64,000 bases of DNA from Cohnella herbarum (GTDB lineage: Bacteria; Bacillota; Bacilli; Paenibacillales; Paenibacillaceae): assembly GCF_012849095.1 (NCBI RefSeq), contig NZ_CP051680.1:7188001-7252000 (forward strand), read 5' to 3'. Positions 45,053 to 53,214 of the stretch are shown here, in pieces (position 1 is the first letter of the stretch; each line of letters begins with the position of its first letter). The notes below the pieces were generated by a model. It was not told the DNA's origin, ran no database searches, and saw only the letters and a program-made list of their open reading frames with translations. The position numbers and the translations under genes are program-made.

Positions 45053-45985
45053 ATGCATAAAACGATCATCATCGGAACAGGACCGGCCGGATTAACGGCG
45101 GCGATCTACTTGGCTCGCGCTAACTTGAACCCTCTTGTTATCGAAGGACCCGAGCCGGGCGGACAATTGACGACAACGACGGAAGTCGAGAACTTCCCGG
45201 GTTTCCCGGATGGCATTATGGGGCCAGAGCTTATGGCGAACATGCGCAAGCAAGCGGAGCGATTCGGAGCGGAGTTCCGTTCCGGTTGGGTGAATAGCGT
45301 GGATATGTCGAAACGCCCCTTTACGTTAACCGTGGAAGGCATGGGAGAATTAACGGCGGAAACGCTGATCATTTCTACCGGCGCTTCGGCTAAGTATTTA
45401 GGCATTCCCGGCGAAAAAGACAACGTGGGACGCGGAGTGAGTACTTGCGCGACTTGCGACGGATTTTTCTTCCGCAACAAGAAAATCATCGTCGTCGGCG
45501 GCGGCGACTCGGCGATGGAAGAAGCGCATTTCCTCACGCGTTTCGCATCCGAGGTCGTATTGGTCAACCGTCGCAACGAGCTTCGCGCATCGAAGATCAT
45601 GCAAGATCGCGCTCGCAGCAATCCTAAGATCAGTTGGAGCCTTAACCGTACTCCGCTTGAAGTCGTAAGCGGACCGCTCGGCGTCACCGGTCTGAAAGTA
45701 ACGAACAACGAAACCGGGCTGGAAGAGACGATCGCCACGGACGGGATTTTCGTCGCGATCGGACATACGCCGAATACCCGATTTTTAGGCGGGCAATTGA
45801 ACACCGACGAAACCGGCTACCTGCTCGTTAAGCCGGGGTCGACCGAAACGAATATCCCAGGGGTATTCGCTTGCGGAGACGTTCAGGATAACAAATACCG
45901 CCAGGCGATCAGCGCAGCGGGAACCGGTTGCATGGCCGCTCTCGATTGCGAAAGATTTTTGGAAAACTCGGGCTCGGGCCACTAA
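45053..45985 (+). CDS. trxB: Thioredoxin reductase
   Basis: This 310-residue flavoenzyme reduces thioredoxin with NADPH. It has the FAD motif IGTGPAGLTAAIYLARA, the redox pair CATC (Cys132 and Cys135), the NADPH motif VVGGGDSAMEEA, and the C-terminal FAD motif GVFACGDVQDNKYRQA. Length and order are standard for the low-molecular-weight type. AAGGAAG precedes the ATG. Unlike many housekeeping trxB genes, it carries a four-box regulatory array shared with the peroxiredoxin gene, and a strong terminator follows. Confidence 0.95.
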   Translation: MHKTIIIGTGPAGLTAAIYLARANLNPLVIEGPEPGGQLTTTTEVENFPGFPDGIMGPELMANMRKQAERFGAEFRSGWVNSVDMSKRPFTLTVEGMGELTAETLIISTGASAKYLGIPGEKDNVGRGVSTCATCDGFFFRNKKIIVVGGGDSAMEEAHFLTRFASEVVLVNRRNELRASKIMQDRARSNPKISWSLNRTPLEVVSGPLGVTGLKVTNNETGLEETIATDGIFVAIGHTPNTRFLGGQLNTDETGYLLVKPGSTETNIPGVFACGDVQDNKYRQAISAAGTGCMAALDCERFLENSGSGH

Positions 45986-46077
45986 ACCATTGAATCATTT
46001 CTTCGGATAGGCTTTCGATTTGGAAGCAATTATGATATTTTAGATATGAAGTAAAAAACTCGGACGTGAAGCACACG

Positions 46078-46120
46078 CCGCTCGTTCTCCTTATAGACAG
46101 GGGGAATGGAGCGGTTTTTT
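46078..46120 (+). terminator. Intrinsic terminator of trxB
   Basis: CCGCTCGTTCTCC pairs with GGGAATGGAGCGG (minor mismatches) and is followed by TTTTTTC. Confidence 0.85.
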
Positions 46121-46169
46121 CATGTTTTCTAGCGCATTCCTAAAATGTTATACTGAAGGGAGAAATTCG

Positions 46170-47093
46170 ATGATTGCCCAACGCCTGAAACCGAAGAACG
46201 ATTTTCTATTTAAACGGCTATTTGGCGAGACGGAAAGTAAAAATCTGTTGATTTCCTTGTTGAATGCGATACTTCATCCAGCGGATGACAAGAAAATTAT
46301 TGATGTTACGGTGATCGACAACAAGGAATTAGTTAAAGAAGTCATCGACGGCAAGAGTGGCCGACTAGACGTTCGCTGCGAAACCGAGGATAACGAGCAG
46401 ATCGACCTTGAGGTGCAGATCGAACGAGATCATGCTATGGATAAGAGAACGCTCTTCTACCTTAGCAAACTCTTCGTTGGCTCGATTAAAGAAGGACATG
46501 ATTATGATCTGCTTAAGAAAACGATTACGATTAACATACTGGATTTTAACTATTTACCTCTAGATCATTTTCACAATACATTTCATCTTTATGATGACGG
46601 GAATAAAGAGTTCATGCTCACCGACATTTTTGAAATTCACTTTTTAGAGTGTCTTAAATTTCGTGCGATGCAGCATGATCTGAATAATCCGTTACACCGA
46701 TGGTTATTGTTTCTGGACGAGAAAGTTACAGAACAACAATTAGAGGAGTTGATGACTATGGATTCCACGATTAAAACTGCCGAGGAACGCCTGCAGCGGT
46801 TAAGCTGCGACGAAGAAACGCTCCGATTGTATGAAGCCCGGGAAGAAGCGTTCATCGAATACAACAGCGGGATGTCTGCGGCTAGAAGGGCCGGATTAAG
46901 AGAAGGAATTGAAATCGGCGAGAAGAACGGCGAGAAAAAAGGAATTCAAAAAGGCATTCAGCAAGGTAAACAAGACGGAAAAGCTGAAGGGAAACAAGAG
47001 GTAGCGAGAAACATGTTAGCGTTGGGCTTGGACATCGAGGCAATAGTGAAGTGTACCGGTCTTACGATCGATGAATTAGATAAACTCAAATAA
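46170..47093 (+). CDS. Rpn/PD-(D/E)XK nuclease family protein
   Basis: This 307-residue protein matches the Rpn group of PD-(D/E)XK nucleases, often labelled transposase-like, which promote RecA-independent recombination. It shows KNDFLFKRLFG at the start, the nuclease core SGRLDVRCETEDNEQIDLEV followed by QI, and a C-terminal coiled, charged tail rich in GKKG-like repeats (GEKKGIQKGIQQGKQDGK). The start has GAAGGGAG ahead. Such genes are often mobile or in multiple copies. No terminal inverted repeats are seen here. Confidence 0.82.
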   Translation: MIAQRLKPKNDFLFKRLFGETESKNLLISLLNAILHPADDKKIIDVTVIDNKELVKEVIDGKSGRLDVRCETEDNEQIDLEVQIERDHAMDKRTLFYLSKLFVGSIKEGHDYDLLKKTITINILDFNYLPLDHFHNTFHLYDDGNKEFMLTDIFEIHFLECLKFRAMQHDLNNPLHRWLLFLDEKVTEQQLEELMTMDSTIKTAEERLQRLSCDEETLRLYEAREEAFIEYNSGMSAARRAGLREGIEIGEKNGEKKGIQKGIQQGKQDGKAEGKQEVARNMLALGLDIEAIVKCTGLTIDELDKLK

Positions 47094-47116
47094 TATCCTA
47101 TCCGAAACAAGTAAAG

Positions 47117-47162
47117 GGTTATCTTCCGCTGGAAAATTACAGCAAAGAAGATGACTCTTTTT
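47117..47162 (+). terminator. Intrinsic terminator of the Rpn gene
   Basis: GTTATCTTC pairs with GAAGATGAC across a longer loop and is followed by TCTTTTTCTTTTCC. Confidence 0.6.
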
Positions 47163-47279
47163 CTTTTCCGGTATCCCGTTCGCTCAGAAGAGCCCGCATA
47201 GGGTGTTTCCTGAGCGTAGGGGATATCGTCGAAAAGGCGAAAACGCGAAAAACGCGCAAGCTACCCGAACGAGCAAGAG

Positions 47280-47438
47280 TTAGTGATCCGGTTCATCCGC
47301 AACCTCGCAAGCCTGCTCCGCGGCGGCTTGGAACTCCTCGTCGTTGTCTTCGGCCAGCTTGCTTCCGAACTGGCCGAGCTGACTTGGGCTGCTAGCTGGA
47401 CCGTCGTTGTCGGGTTTGTTGTTTCTTCCCGCCATCAT
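47280..47438 (-). CDS. Small hydrophilic protein of 52 residues
   Basis: The minus strand encodes MMAGRNNKPDNDG..., 52 residues, acidic towards its end (EDNDEEFQAAAEQA, then CEVADEPDH). I do not recognise the family. A perfect AAAGGAGG lies 7 bases before the first ATG, which is stronger evidence than the plus-strand open frame over the same bases, which has no site. Sequences of this kind occur as small spore- or stress-associated proteins in Bacillales, but no motif proves it. It is divergent from the ECF41-linked oxidoreductase. Confidence 0.65.
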   Translation of the reverse strand: MMAGRNNKPDNDGPASSPSQLGQFGSKLAEDNDEEFQAAAEQACEVADEPDH

Positions 47439-47530
47439 CCGTTACCTCCTTTGATTTCAAGATGATCTTACTTTGCGCTCAAATTTATCGAATGATTCGT
47501 TTCGTACGGCAAAAAAAATTGCGGATGAAG

Positions 47531-47557
47531 TGTCACAAATCAACCTCCATTTACGAC
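47531..47557 (+). promoter_or_regulatory. Candidate ECF41 sigma factor promoter
   Basis: TGTCACA at 47531-47537 and CGAC at 47554-47557 are 16 bases apart. ECF41 sigma factors recognise TGTCACA with a CGTC-like -10. The site lies 35 bases before the oxidoreductase gene whose downstream neighbour is an ECF41 sigma factor. Confidence 0.75.
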
Positions 47558-47591
47558 TAGGGTAGAGAACGAAAATGGGAGGCTGATCAAG

Positions 47592-48905
47592 ATGACGAAA
47601 TACGAGGCGGTTATTATCGGCGGAGGTTTAGCGGGGTTAATATCGGCAATCGAATTGGCAGAGGCGGGAAAAACCGTGGCGGTGCTTGAAAAGTCAAGTA
47701 AACTCGGAGGCAGGGCGATGACGATCAGCAAGAATGGCGCACTGTTTAACCTGGGCGGGCACGCGCTATATATCGGTGGGGAAGCAAGTCAAATATTCAA
47801 ACGATACGGGCTGAAATTGACTGGAAGCAAGCCATCGACCAAAGGCTTGGCGATCTGGGACAATGAATTGTCTCCGCTTCCGGGAGATCCGAAGTCAATG
47901 TTAACCTCGAAGCTTCTGAACTGGTCGGGAAAAGCAAAGCTATTGTCTACGATCGTGAAAGTGACGAGAGCAAATCCCGATAGTCTACGAAGAATTAGCT
48001 TGCGGGAATGGGCGGAATCGGAAATCGCGGATCCGATGGTTCGCCATATTTTCTATGCGTTAAGCCGAACGGCGACATATACGCAAGATCCGGATAAGCA
48101 ACTTGCGGGTCCGGTGCTGAAGCAGGTTCAACGTTCGTTACGGTCCGGCGTGAAATATTTGGACGGAGGCTGGCAAACCATCATCGATCAGCTTGTCGAT
48201 AAGGCTAAGCGCGCTGGGGTTGCGATTCACTCCGGTACAACGGCTCTCGAAATCGTTCACGATCAAGGGAAAGTCCAAGGAGTCGCATGCTCGGACGGAC
48301 AACTCATTCCCTGCTCGTACGTGATCAGCACCGCTCCGCCCGCCGCCACTTATCAAATGACGAAGGGGGCGGAAAATACGGTGCTTCGCAGATGGAAGGA
48401 TGAGGCACGGCCTGCGGTAGCGGCGAGCTTGGATTTAGCGCTTAAACGTTTGCCGATCGGTGACCGACAATTTGTTATCGGGCTGGATCAGCCGGTTTTT
48501 TTCTCCGATCATTCTAGGGCAGCAAGGTTAAGCGATAATGGTACAATAGTGGTGCATCTGACCAAATATAACGGAGCCGGACAGCAAGATGCCAAGTCGG
48601 ACGAAAGACTGCTCGAGAGCATGATGAATCTTATTCATCCGGGTTGGGAAAACGAGGTCGTATCCCGTCAATACTTACCGAATATGACGATCGTCCACGA
48701 TTATCCTCACTTGGGCAGAACGATTTTCGAGGTAGGGCCGGGGGTTCCGGAGATTAAAGGCTTGTGCGTGGCGGGAGATTGGGCTAGCCATGGGGAGATG
48801 CTTGCGGACGCGTCGGCGGCCAGCGCCATTCGGGCCGCTAAACATATACTCGAAGCGGATCGATACGAGACTGGACAGCTCGGCAAAATATCTGTTGCGA
48901 ATTAA
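47592..48905 (+). CDS. FAD-dependent oxidoreductase of the ECF41 locus
   Basis: This 437-residue flavoprotein has the dinucleotide-binding start AVIIGGGLAGLISAIELAEA and the amine-oxidase/phytoene-desaturase pattern KLGGRAMTISKNGALFNLGG. The C-terminal FAD motif is GLCVAGDWASHGEMLADASA. Its substrate is unknown. ECF41 sigma factors are typically linked to carboxymuconolactone decarboxylase, oxidoreductase or epimerase genes, and this fits the oxidoreductase type. It is followed 24 bases later by the sigma factor gene and preceded by a TGTCACA promoter. Confidence 0.85.
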   Translation: MTKYEAVIIGGGLAGLISAIELAEAGKTVAVLEKSSKLGGRAMTISKNGALFNLGGHALYIGGEASQIFKRYGLKLTGSKPSTKGLAIWDNELSPLPGDPKSMLTSKLLNWSGKAKLLSTIVKVTRANPDSLRRISLREWAESEIADPMVRHIFYALSRTATYTQDPDKQLAGPVLKQVQRSLRSGVKYLDGGWQTIIDQLVDKAKRAGVAIHSGTTALEIVHDQGKVQGVACSDGQLIPCSYVISTAPPAATYQMTKGAENTVLRRWKDEARPAVAASLDLALKRLPIGDRQFVIGLDQPVFFSDHSRAARLSDNGTIVVHLTKYNGAGQQDAKSDERLLESMMNLIHPGWENEVVSRQYLPNMTIVHDYPHLGRTIFEVGPGVPEIKGLCVAGDWASHGEMLADASAASAIRAAKHILEADRYETGQLGKISVAN

Positions 48906-48929
48906 CTCGAACGGGAAAGGAGGGCGGGT

Positions 48930-49835
48930 TTGTTGGAAGAGACGAAGGGGACGGAATTGGATTACAGGTCCTACAGACCGCTATTGTTTTCGATTGCTTA
49001 TCGGATGTTAGGCAACGTCTTGGATGCCGAGGATGTTGTTCAAGAGGCGTTCCTGTCTTGGAACGAGAATAAATCGGAGCCGATTCGGAACGAAAAAGCT
49101 TATTTGTGCAAAATGGTCACTAATCGAAGCATTGATCGAATACGTATTGCAAGCAAACAAAGGGAAGCATACTTAGGACCGTGGTTGCCAACTCCGTTAA
49201 TGACCGACGATCATTATTCCGACGAGAGCAATCCGATGGCCCTTTATATGCACAAGGAGTCCCTCTCTACGGCGTATCTCTTGCTGCTTCAGCAACTTTC
49301 ATGGGCGGAAAGAGCCGTGTTTATCCTGCGAGAAGTGCTGCAATATGAATATGACGAGATTGCCGATATCGTCGGCAAGAGTAGCGCCAATTGTCGGCAA
49401 ATCTTCCGTCGCGCCAAAGGGGCAATATCGGAAAAATCCGATGTGAAAGAGCCGGACGTCGCGAAATCGGAATCGGTAAAACTGCGGATCGAGCAATTCG
49501 TTCAGGCACTGACTTCAGGGAATACGGGGCAATTGGTAAACCTGCTGAAAGCCGATGCGGTCCTTTATTCCGACGGCGGCGGGAAAGTTAAGGCGGCGGT
49601 ACAGCCGATTATTGGAGCGGAGAGAATTTCGATGTTCCTTTTCGGATTGCTTAGCAAGGTTCCTCCTGATTTCTCGTACCGGATCGTATCCGTTAACGGT
49701 CAAACGGGGATCATATGCTACCACGGGGAGAAGCCGAACAACGTTATAACTTTCCACGTCGATCAAGGAGTAATCGCCGATATTTATATCGTCATCAATC
49801 CGGATAAGCTGACCCATCTGTCATTCATAAGCTAA
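48930..49835 (+). CDS. ECF41 family RNA polymerase sigma factor
   Basis: This 301-residue protein has sigma region 2 (SIAYRMLGNVLDAEDVVQEA), region 4 (AVFILREVLQYEYDEIADIV) and a C-terminal SnoaL-like extension of about 110 residues. The extension carries the family marks DGGGKV near 214 and NPDKL near 291. In ECF41 factors the extension replaces an anti-sigma factor and tunes activity. The start is TTG, followed by a second TTG, with AAAGGAGG 5 bases ahead. It probably drives its own operon through the TGTCACA site upstream of the oxidoreductase gene. Confidence 0.92.
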   Translation: MLEETKGTELDYRSYRPLLFSIAYRMLGNVLDAEDVVQEAFLSWNENKSEPIRNEKAYLCKMVTNRSIDRIRIASKQREAYLGPWLPTPLMTDDHYSDESNPMALYMHKESLSTAYLLLLQQLSWAERAVFILREVLQYEYDEIADIVGKSSANCRQIFRRAKGAISEKSDVKEPDVAKSESVKLRIEQFVQALTSGNTGQLVNLLKADAVLYSDGGGKVKAAVQPIIGAERISMFLFGLLSKVPPDFSYRIVSVNGQTGIICYHGEKPNNVITFHVDQGVIADIYIVINPDKLTHLSFIS

Positions 49836-49837
49836 TA

Positions 49838-49885
49838 GAAAGGACTATCCTCTAAGCTTAAAGCTTAAAAGGATAGTCCTTCTGT
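49838..49885. terminator. Bidirectional terminator between sigma factor and peroxiredoxin
   Basis: AAGGACTATCC and GGATAGTCCTT form a perfect 11-bp stem around an A/T-rich loop that itself contains AAGCTT twice. It serves the plus-strand sigma gene and the minus-strand peroxiredoxin gene. Confidence 0.85.
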
Positions 49886-49899
49886 TCATAATGCGGCGT

Positions 49900-50457
49900 T
49901 TATGCGAGGGTTTTGTCGCCTTTTCTCCAGTTGATCGGACATAGACCTCCGGATTGCAAAGCTTCGAGAATGCGGATCGTTTCTTCGACGCTACGGCCGA
50001 CGTTCATGTCGGTAACGACTTGATAGCGAATGATGCCCTCGGGATCGATGATGAACAGTCCGCGATGAGCGGCTCCCGTTTTCTCGTCCAGAACCCCGTA
50101 AGCGCGCGCCGTTTCTTTCGTGAAATCCGATACCATCGGGTAACGAATAGAACCGATTCCGCCTTGATCTCTAGGCGTATTCATCCAAGCCCGGTGCGTA
50201 TAGACGCTATCCACCGATGCTCCGATGATGTCGCAGTTCAAATCCCGAAACGTGCCTGCCGATTCGTTGAAAGCGATAATTTCCGTTGGGCATACGGTCG
50301 TGAAATCATAGGGCCAGAAGAAAAACAGGACCCAGCGTCCTCTGTAGGCTTCTAAGCTTACGTTTTCTTCGAGCGTGTCCAGGTTTTTGGTGGAAGGAAG
50401 GTCGAACGCAGGCGCAAGCTCCCCGATTTTGGCAACTCTCATGATGTTCTCGGACAT
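49900..50457 (-). CDS. Typical 2-Cys peroxiredoxin (AhpC/Prx)
   Basis: This 185-residue peroxiredoxin reduces hydrogen peroxide and organic hydroperoxides using thioredoxin or a similar donor. The peroxidatic Cys56 lies in DFTTVCPTE and the resolving Cys173 in GLCPINW. The usual FYP is FWP here (FFFWPYDF). The promoter region holds both a Per-box-like site and the four 11-bp boxes also found at trxB. The winged-helix regulator and perR lie upstream on the same strand, making a compact redox cluster. Confidence 0.93.
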   Translation of the reverse strand: MSENIMRVAKIGELAPAFDLPSTKNLDTLEENVSLEAYRGRWVLFFFWPYDFTTVCPTEIIAFNESAGTFRDLNCDIIGASVDSVYTHRAWMNTPRDQGGIGSIRYPMVSDFTKETARAYGVLDEKTGAAHRGLFIIDPEGIIRYQVVTDMNVGRSVEETIRILEALQSGGLCPINWRKGDKTLA

Positions 50458-50479
50458 GAATGTAACACTCCTTGTTCTT

Positions 50480-50494
50480 TTATAATTAAACTAA
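50480..50494. promoter_or_regulatory. Candidate Per box of the peroxiredoxin gene
   Basis: TTATAATTAAACTAA matches the PerR operator TTATAATNATTATAA at 11 of 14 defined positions. It lies between the -10 and the start codon, where binding would repress. Confidence 0.6.
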
Positions 50495-50517
50495 GTATAA
50501 CGAATGGCCATGAAAAA

Positions 50518-50583
50518 ATCATACCTCATAGCCGCTCGTGCTGCATGAAGGTATGATTAAGGTTTCGTGAAGATCGCATGAAC
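50518..50583 (-). promoter_or_regulatory. Peroxiredoxin promoter with four 11-bp boxes
   Basis: Read on the minus strand, boxes GTTCATGCGAT, CTTCACGAAAC, CTTAATCATAC and CTTCATGCAGC fill 50583-50540. After CTTCATGCA there are 18 bases, then TATGAT (50523-50518), exactly as at trxB. This points to one OmpR/PhoB-type regulator binding direct repeats. Confidence 0.8.
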
Positions 50584-50591
50584 ATGGACGA

Positions 50592-51335
50592 TCAGTCGGC
50601 CAGCCGATAGCCAGCCCCTCTTACGGTCGCAATATAACGCGGTGCCCGCGGATCGTCGTCGAGTTTGCTGCGCAAGCTGCGAATATGAACGTCTACCGCA
50701 TTGCTGCCTCCGAAATATTGTTCTCCCCATATTCCGTTCATGAGCTCTTGGCGGGTCATCACCTTACCGTCGGCCGCGATAATCGTTCTGAGCAGGTCGT
50801 ATTCCGTCTTCGTTAAGTCGACCCTGGCGCCTTTACGAGTTACGGTCATACGATCCGGATCCAGAACAAGCTCCTTAAACACGTAATTGCGCGATTCTTC
50901 CGCGGGTACGGCGTGCTGCAAGGAAAGTTGCTGAATCTTAGCGATGACCTCATCGATCGGGCAAGGCCAACTAACGCTTTCTTCCCCCGGAAAGGTCGCG
51001 GATTCAGCCGGGTTCACGAGCGCGAGAACGGGAGCCGAACCGTCGCTAGGCCAGGAAACAGCCGAAGGGAGTTGGTATGTGCGATCCGCCACGATGATAT
51101 TCCCTTGTACCATGCTCAGTAACGGGTCGTCGGCATGGTGCAGCAGAAGAACGTCGTAGCATTTTTCCGCAAGTTCCGCGACCAACGCACGTAACGAAGC
51201 GGGACGGGGGCTGACGATAAGAATTCGGTTAGTGATTTCGCAATAATCGGCATTTCCCGGCTGTTCCGATGAGATGATCCGATCGTTCATGACGGCAATT
51301 CCGCTCAATGAGCCGCTGACTTCGCGTTCTTGCAT
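50592..51335 (-). CDS. OmpR/PhoB-type winged-helix regulator with pseudo-receiver
   Basis: This 247-residue regulator has a C-terminal winged helix (about 150-245; LTKTEYDLLRTIIAADGKVM, RQELMNGIWGEQY, VDVHIRSLRSKLDDD, VRGAGYRLAD). The N-terminal domain has the length of a receiver but reads ILIVSPRP where the acidic pair should be, and lacks a clear conserved Lys, so phosphorylation is doubtful. No histidine kinase is adjacent. The gene overlaps the end of perR by about 30 bases and lies just upstream of the peroxiredoxin. The ATG at 51335 was chosen because AAGGAG lies 10 bases ahead; a GTG at 51344 is too close to that site. It is the best candidate to bind the four-box arrays. Confidence 0.85.
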   Translation of the reverse strand: MQEREVSGSLSGIAVMNDRIISSEQPGNADYCEITNRILIVSPRPASLRALVAELAEKCYDVLLLHHADDPLLSMVQGNIIVADRTYQLPSAVSWPSDGSAPVLALVNPAESATFPGEESVSWPCPIDEVIAKIQQLSLQHAVPAEESRNYVFKELVLDPDRMTVTRKGARVDLTKTEYDLLRTIIAADGKVMTRQELMNGIWGEQYFGGSNAVDVHIRSLRSKLDDDPRAPRYIATVRGAGYRLAD

Positions 51336-51718
51336 CCTTCGCACACTCCTTTAAACAAAATCTTCTCTTCGGTAATCTCATAGCCTGTTTGCTCGGAGAT
51401 CGAGTTTAGCCAGGCTGTCGGGGGTTCAACGAACACTTCGTCGACTTTGCCGCACGAGCTGCAGACGATATGTTGATGATTCTCGGTTCTGGCATCGTAA
51501 CGGCTGGCGTCTCCTTCGAGTTTGAGCTCGTGGATAAGGCCTTCCTCGGTTAAATATTTCAACGTATTATAGACGGTCGCGTAGGCGAAATTGTGTCCGC
51601 CGGCCTTAAGGCGCTCGATAATATCGGACGCGGTAGGGTGATCGTCGGTCGCGGTTAGAATATCGTAAATCGTTTTGCGTTGCACGGTCATAGCTCCCGC
51701 TTTTCTCATCGGAACCAT
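51305..51718 (-). CDS. perR: PerR-type peroxide-sensing Fur family repressor
   Basis: This 137-residue Fur-family protein keeps the PerR regulatory metal ligands: His27, Asp75, His81, His83 and Asp93. It also keeps the structural zinc Cys pairs 86/89 and 126/129. The Asp in RYD rather than Glu supports PerR over Fur or Zur. The DNA-binding helix contains FAYATVYNTLKYL. PerR releases DNA when peroxide oxidises a metal-bound His. Its own promoter and that of the peroxiredoxin each contain a Per-box-like sequence. Confidence 0.88.
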   Translation of the reverse strand: MVPMRKAGAMTVQRKTIYDILTATDDHPTASDIIERLKAGGHNFAYATVYNTLKYLTEEGLIHELKLEGDASRYDARTENHQHIVCSSCGKVDEVFVEPPTAWLNSISEQTGYEITEEKILFKGVCEGCKNAKSAAH

Positions 51719-51727
51719 TCCTTTAAT

Positions 51728-51742
51728 TTAGAATTAGTTTAA
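51728..51742. promoter_or_regulatory. Candidate Per box of perR
   Basis: TTAGAATTAGTTTAA, read on either strand, matches the Per box at about 11 of 14 positions and sits about 10 bases before the perR start. It implies autoregulation. Confidence 0.6.
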
Positions 51743-51840
51743 GTTTAACCGATTATGCGGTTAGCAGTCAAGGGACAGTCAATGAATAAGCGAGCAAGGC
51801 GTTCCAATATTCGACTGGATCAAAAAGACTGATTTTTAAA

Positions 51841-51886
51841 CAAAGAGACCGGATAATCGATCATCGATTAATCGGTCTTTATTTTA
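51841..51886. terminator. Long A/T-rich hairpin with terminator features
   Basis: AAAGAGACCG and CGGTCTTT flank TAATCGAT/ATCGATTA, giving a long stem followed by ATTTTAAA. No plus-strand gene lies directly upstream, so its job is unclear. The rest of 51743-52023 shows no gene. Confidence 0.5.
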
Positions 51887-52023
51887 AACTATCAGAAAGT
51901 AGAAGATTTTATATCTTCATACTCATCTGATAGCTACGACAAAGTCGACATTCTCTGTCCAGAAGGACGCCGAAGTCGTTTTGCTTGTAGTGGAAGGAAA
52001 ACCTTCCGTTTGGGGGCTTAACG

Positions 52024-53136
52024 ATGGTTGCGAAAGAGTGGAAATTCGACTTCGGCATCGGCGAAGCGGAGATCGGATATACGAAAATCACATCCGCGAG
52101 TGCCTATGATTCGGCGCTCGGCTACGGTTTTACGGATATTTCGCGGGTGACCGCGCGAGACCGGAAAGATCCGGATGCGTTGAAGCGGGATCTATGCATT
52201 CCCGCGGATACGTCATTCCGGGTGGACGTGCCTAACGGTAATTACGTAGTAACGATCGTCATGGGAGATTGGATCGTGCCGGCATGCACGACGTTAAAGG
52301 CGTACCCCGGCAGACTGCTTATGCATCATCGGCGCGTATCCGCGGGACAGTTCGTGCGGGAGACGGTTGGGGTGTACGTCCGCGACGGCAGGCTGGAGCT
52401 TGCCTTTTCAGGGCCGGCTCCCAGGGTGAACGCTCTGGAGATATCCGCGGCTCCGCAGGCGATCAATTTGTATTTAGCCGGGGATTCGACGGTAACGGAT
52501 CAACCCGAGGAAGGGTTTCCTTATGCCGGCTGGGGGCAAATGCTGCCTCGGTTACTCAAGCACGACGTTATCGTCGCCAACTACGCGGAGTCCGGTCGCA
52601 GCTCGAAGAGCTTTATCGCCGAAGGCAGATTGGACGCGATCTTACGTGAAACGAAAGCGAACGATTATTTGTTCATCCAATTCGGCCATAACGACCAGAA
52701 GCCGGATGAGGAGCGCTACACCGATCCTTCAGGCTCTTATCGGAGTTACCTCCGGCAGTATGTCGAGGGCGCCCGTTCGAAAGGCGCTCATCCGGTGTTG
52801 ATCACCTCGGTTCATCGGCGTTTCTATGAAGCGAATGGGCAACTTAGGGATACGCACGGTCCGTATTTGGAAGCGGTTCGCCAATTGGCGTCCGAGTTGG
52901 AGGTTCCGTTGATCGACCTTGCGGAAACGAGCAGGCGGTTGTTCGAAGAAATGGGCGAGGAAGCGACCAAGTCGGTCTTTATGTGGGGGGCTACCGGCGA
53001 GTTCGCCAACTTCCCTGGCGGTATCGAAGATAATACGCATTTTCAAGAGCAGGGTGCGATGCGAATCGCTGAGCTTGTCGTTTCCGGGATCCGGTCGACC
53101 GCCATCTGGCCATTGGCTATGTATTTGAGATCGTAA
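52024..53136 (+). CDS. SGNH/GDSL esterase, rhamnogalacturonan acetylesterase-like
   Basis: This 370-residue protein has an N-terminal beta-sandwich (about 1-145; KWKFDFG-like start) and a C-terminal SGNH hydrolase domain (about 150-365). The catalytic blocks are LAGDSTVT (Ser), YAESGRSS, FGHNDQKPD (Asn) and EDNTHFQEQG (Asp/His). This is the layout of YesT/RhgT-type rhamnogalacturonan acetylesterases, which remove acetyl groups from pectin fragments. No signal peptide is seen, so it should act on imported oligosaccharides. It precedes the YesM/YesN pair and lies near a GH105 gene, which agrees with rhamnogalacturonan use. GGGGG precedes the ATG. Confidence 0.85.
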   Translation: MVAKEWKFDFGIGEAEIGYTKITSASAYDSALGYGFTDISRVTARDRKDPDALKRDLCIPADTSFRVDVPNGNYVVTIVMGDWIVPACTTLKAYPGRLLMHHRRVSAGQFVRETVGVYVRDGRLELAFSGPAPRVNALEISAAPQAINLYLAGDSTVTDQPEEGFPYAGWGQMLPRLLKHDVIVANYAESGRSSKSFIAEGRLDAILRETKANDYLFIQFGHNDQKPDEERYTDPSGSYRSYLRQYVEGARSKGAHPVLITSVHRRFYEANGQLRDTHGPYLEAVRQLASELEVPLIDLAETSRRLFEEMGEEATKSVFMWGATGEFANFPGGIEDNTHFQEQGAMRIAELVVSGIRSTAIWPLAMYLRS

Positions 53137-53214
53137 CCGAGAACCGAATTTTCGAACGGTCGCTTTACGTCGATTGCCGCGGATGTCATACTGACTAAAA
53201 CTTATTCCTATTCG

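Noticed and set aside
46170..47093. Insertion sequence, because the Rpn protein is often called transposase
   Set aside because: No terminal inverted repeats or target-site duplication are visible, and the gene is followed by its own terminator.
47283..47465. Plus-strand open frame of 60 codons
   Set aside because: It is the complement of the 52-residue minus-strand gene, which has a perfect ribosome binding site, while this one has none.
51909..52091. Minus-strand 60-codon open frame
   Set aside because: It overlaps the start of the SGNH esterase gene, has no ribosome binding site and resembles no family I know.
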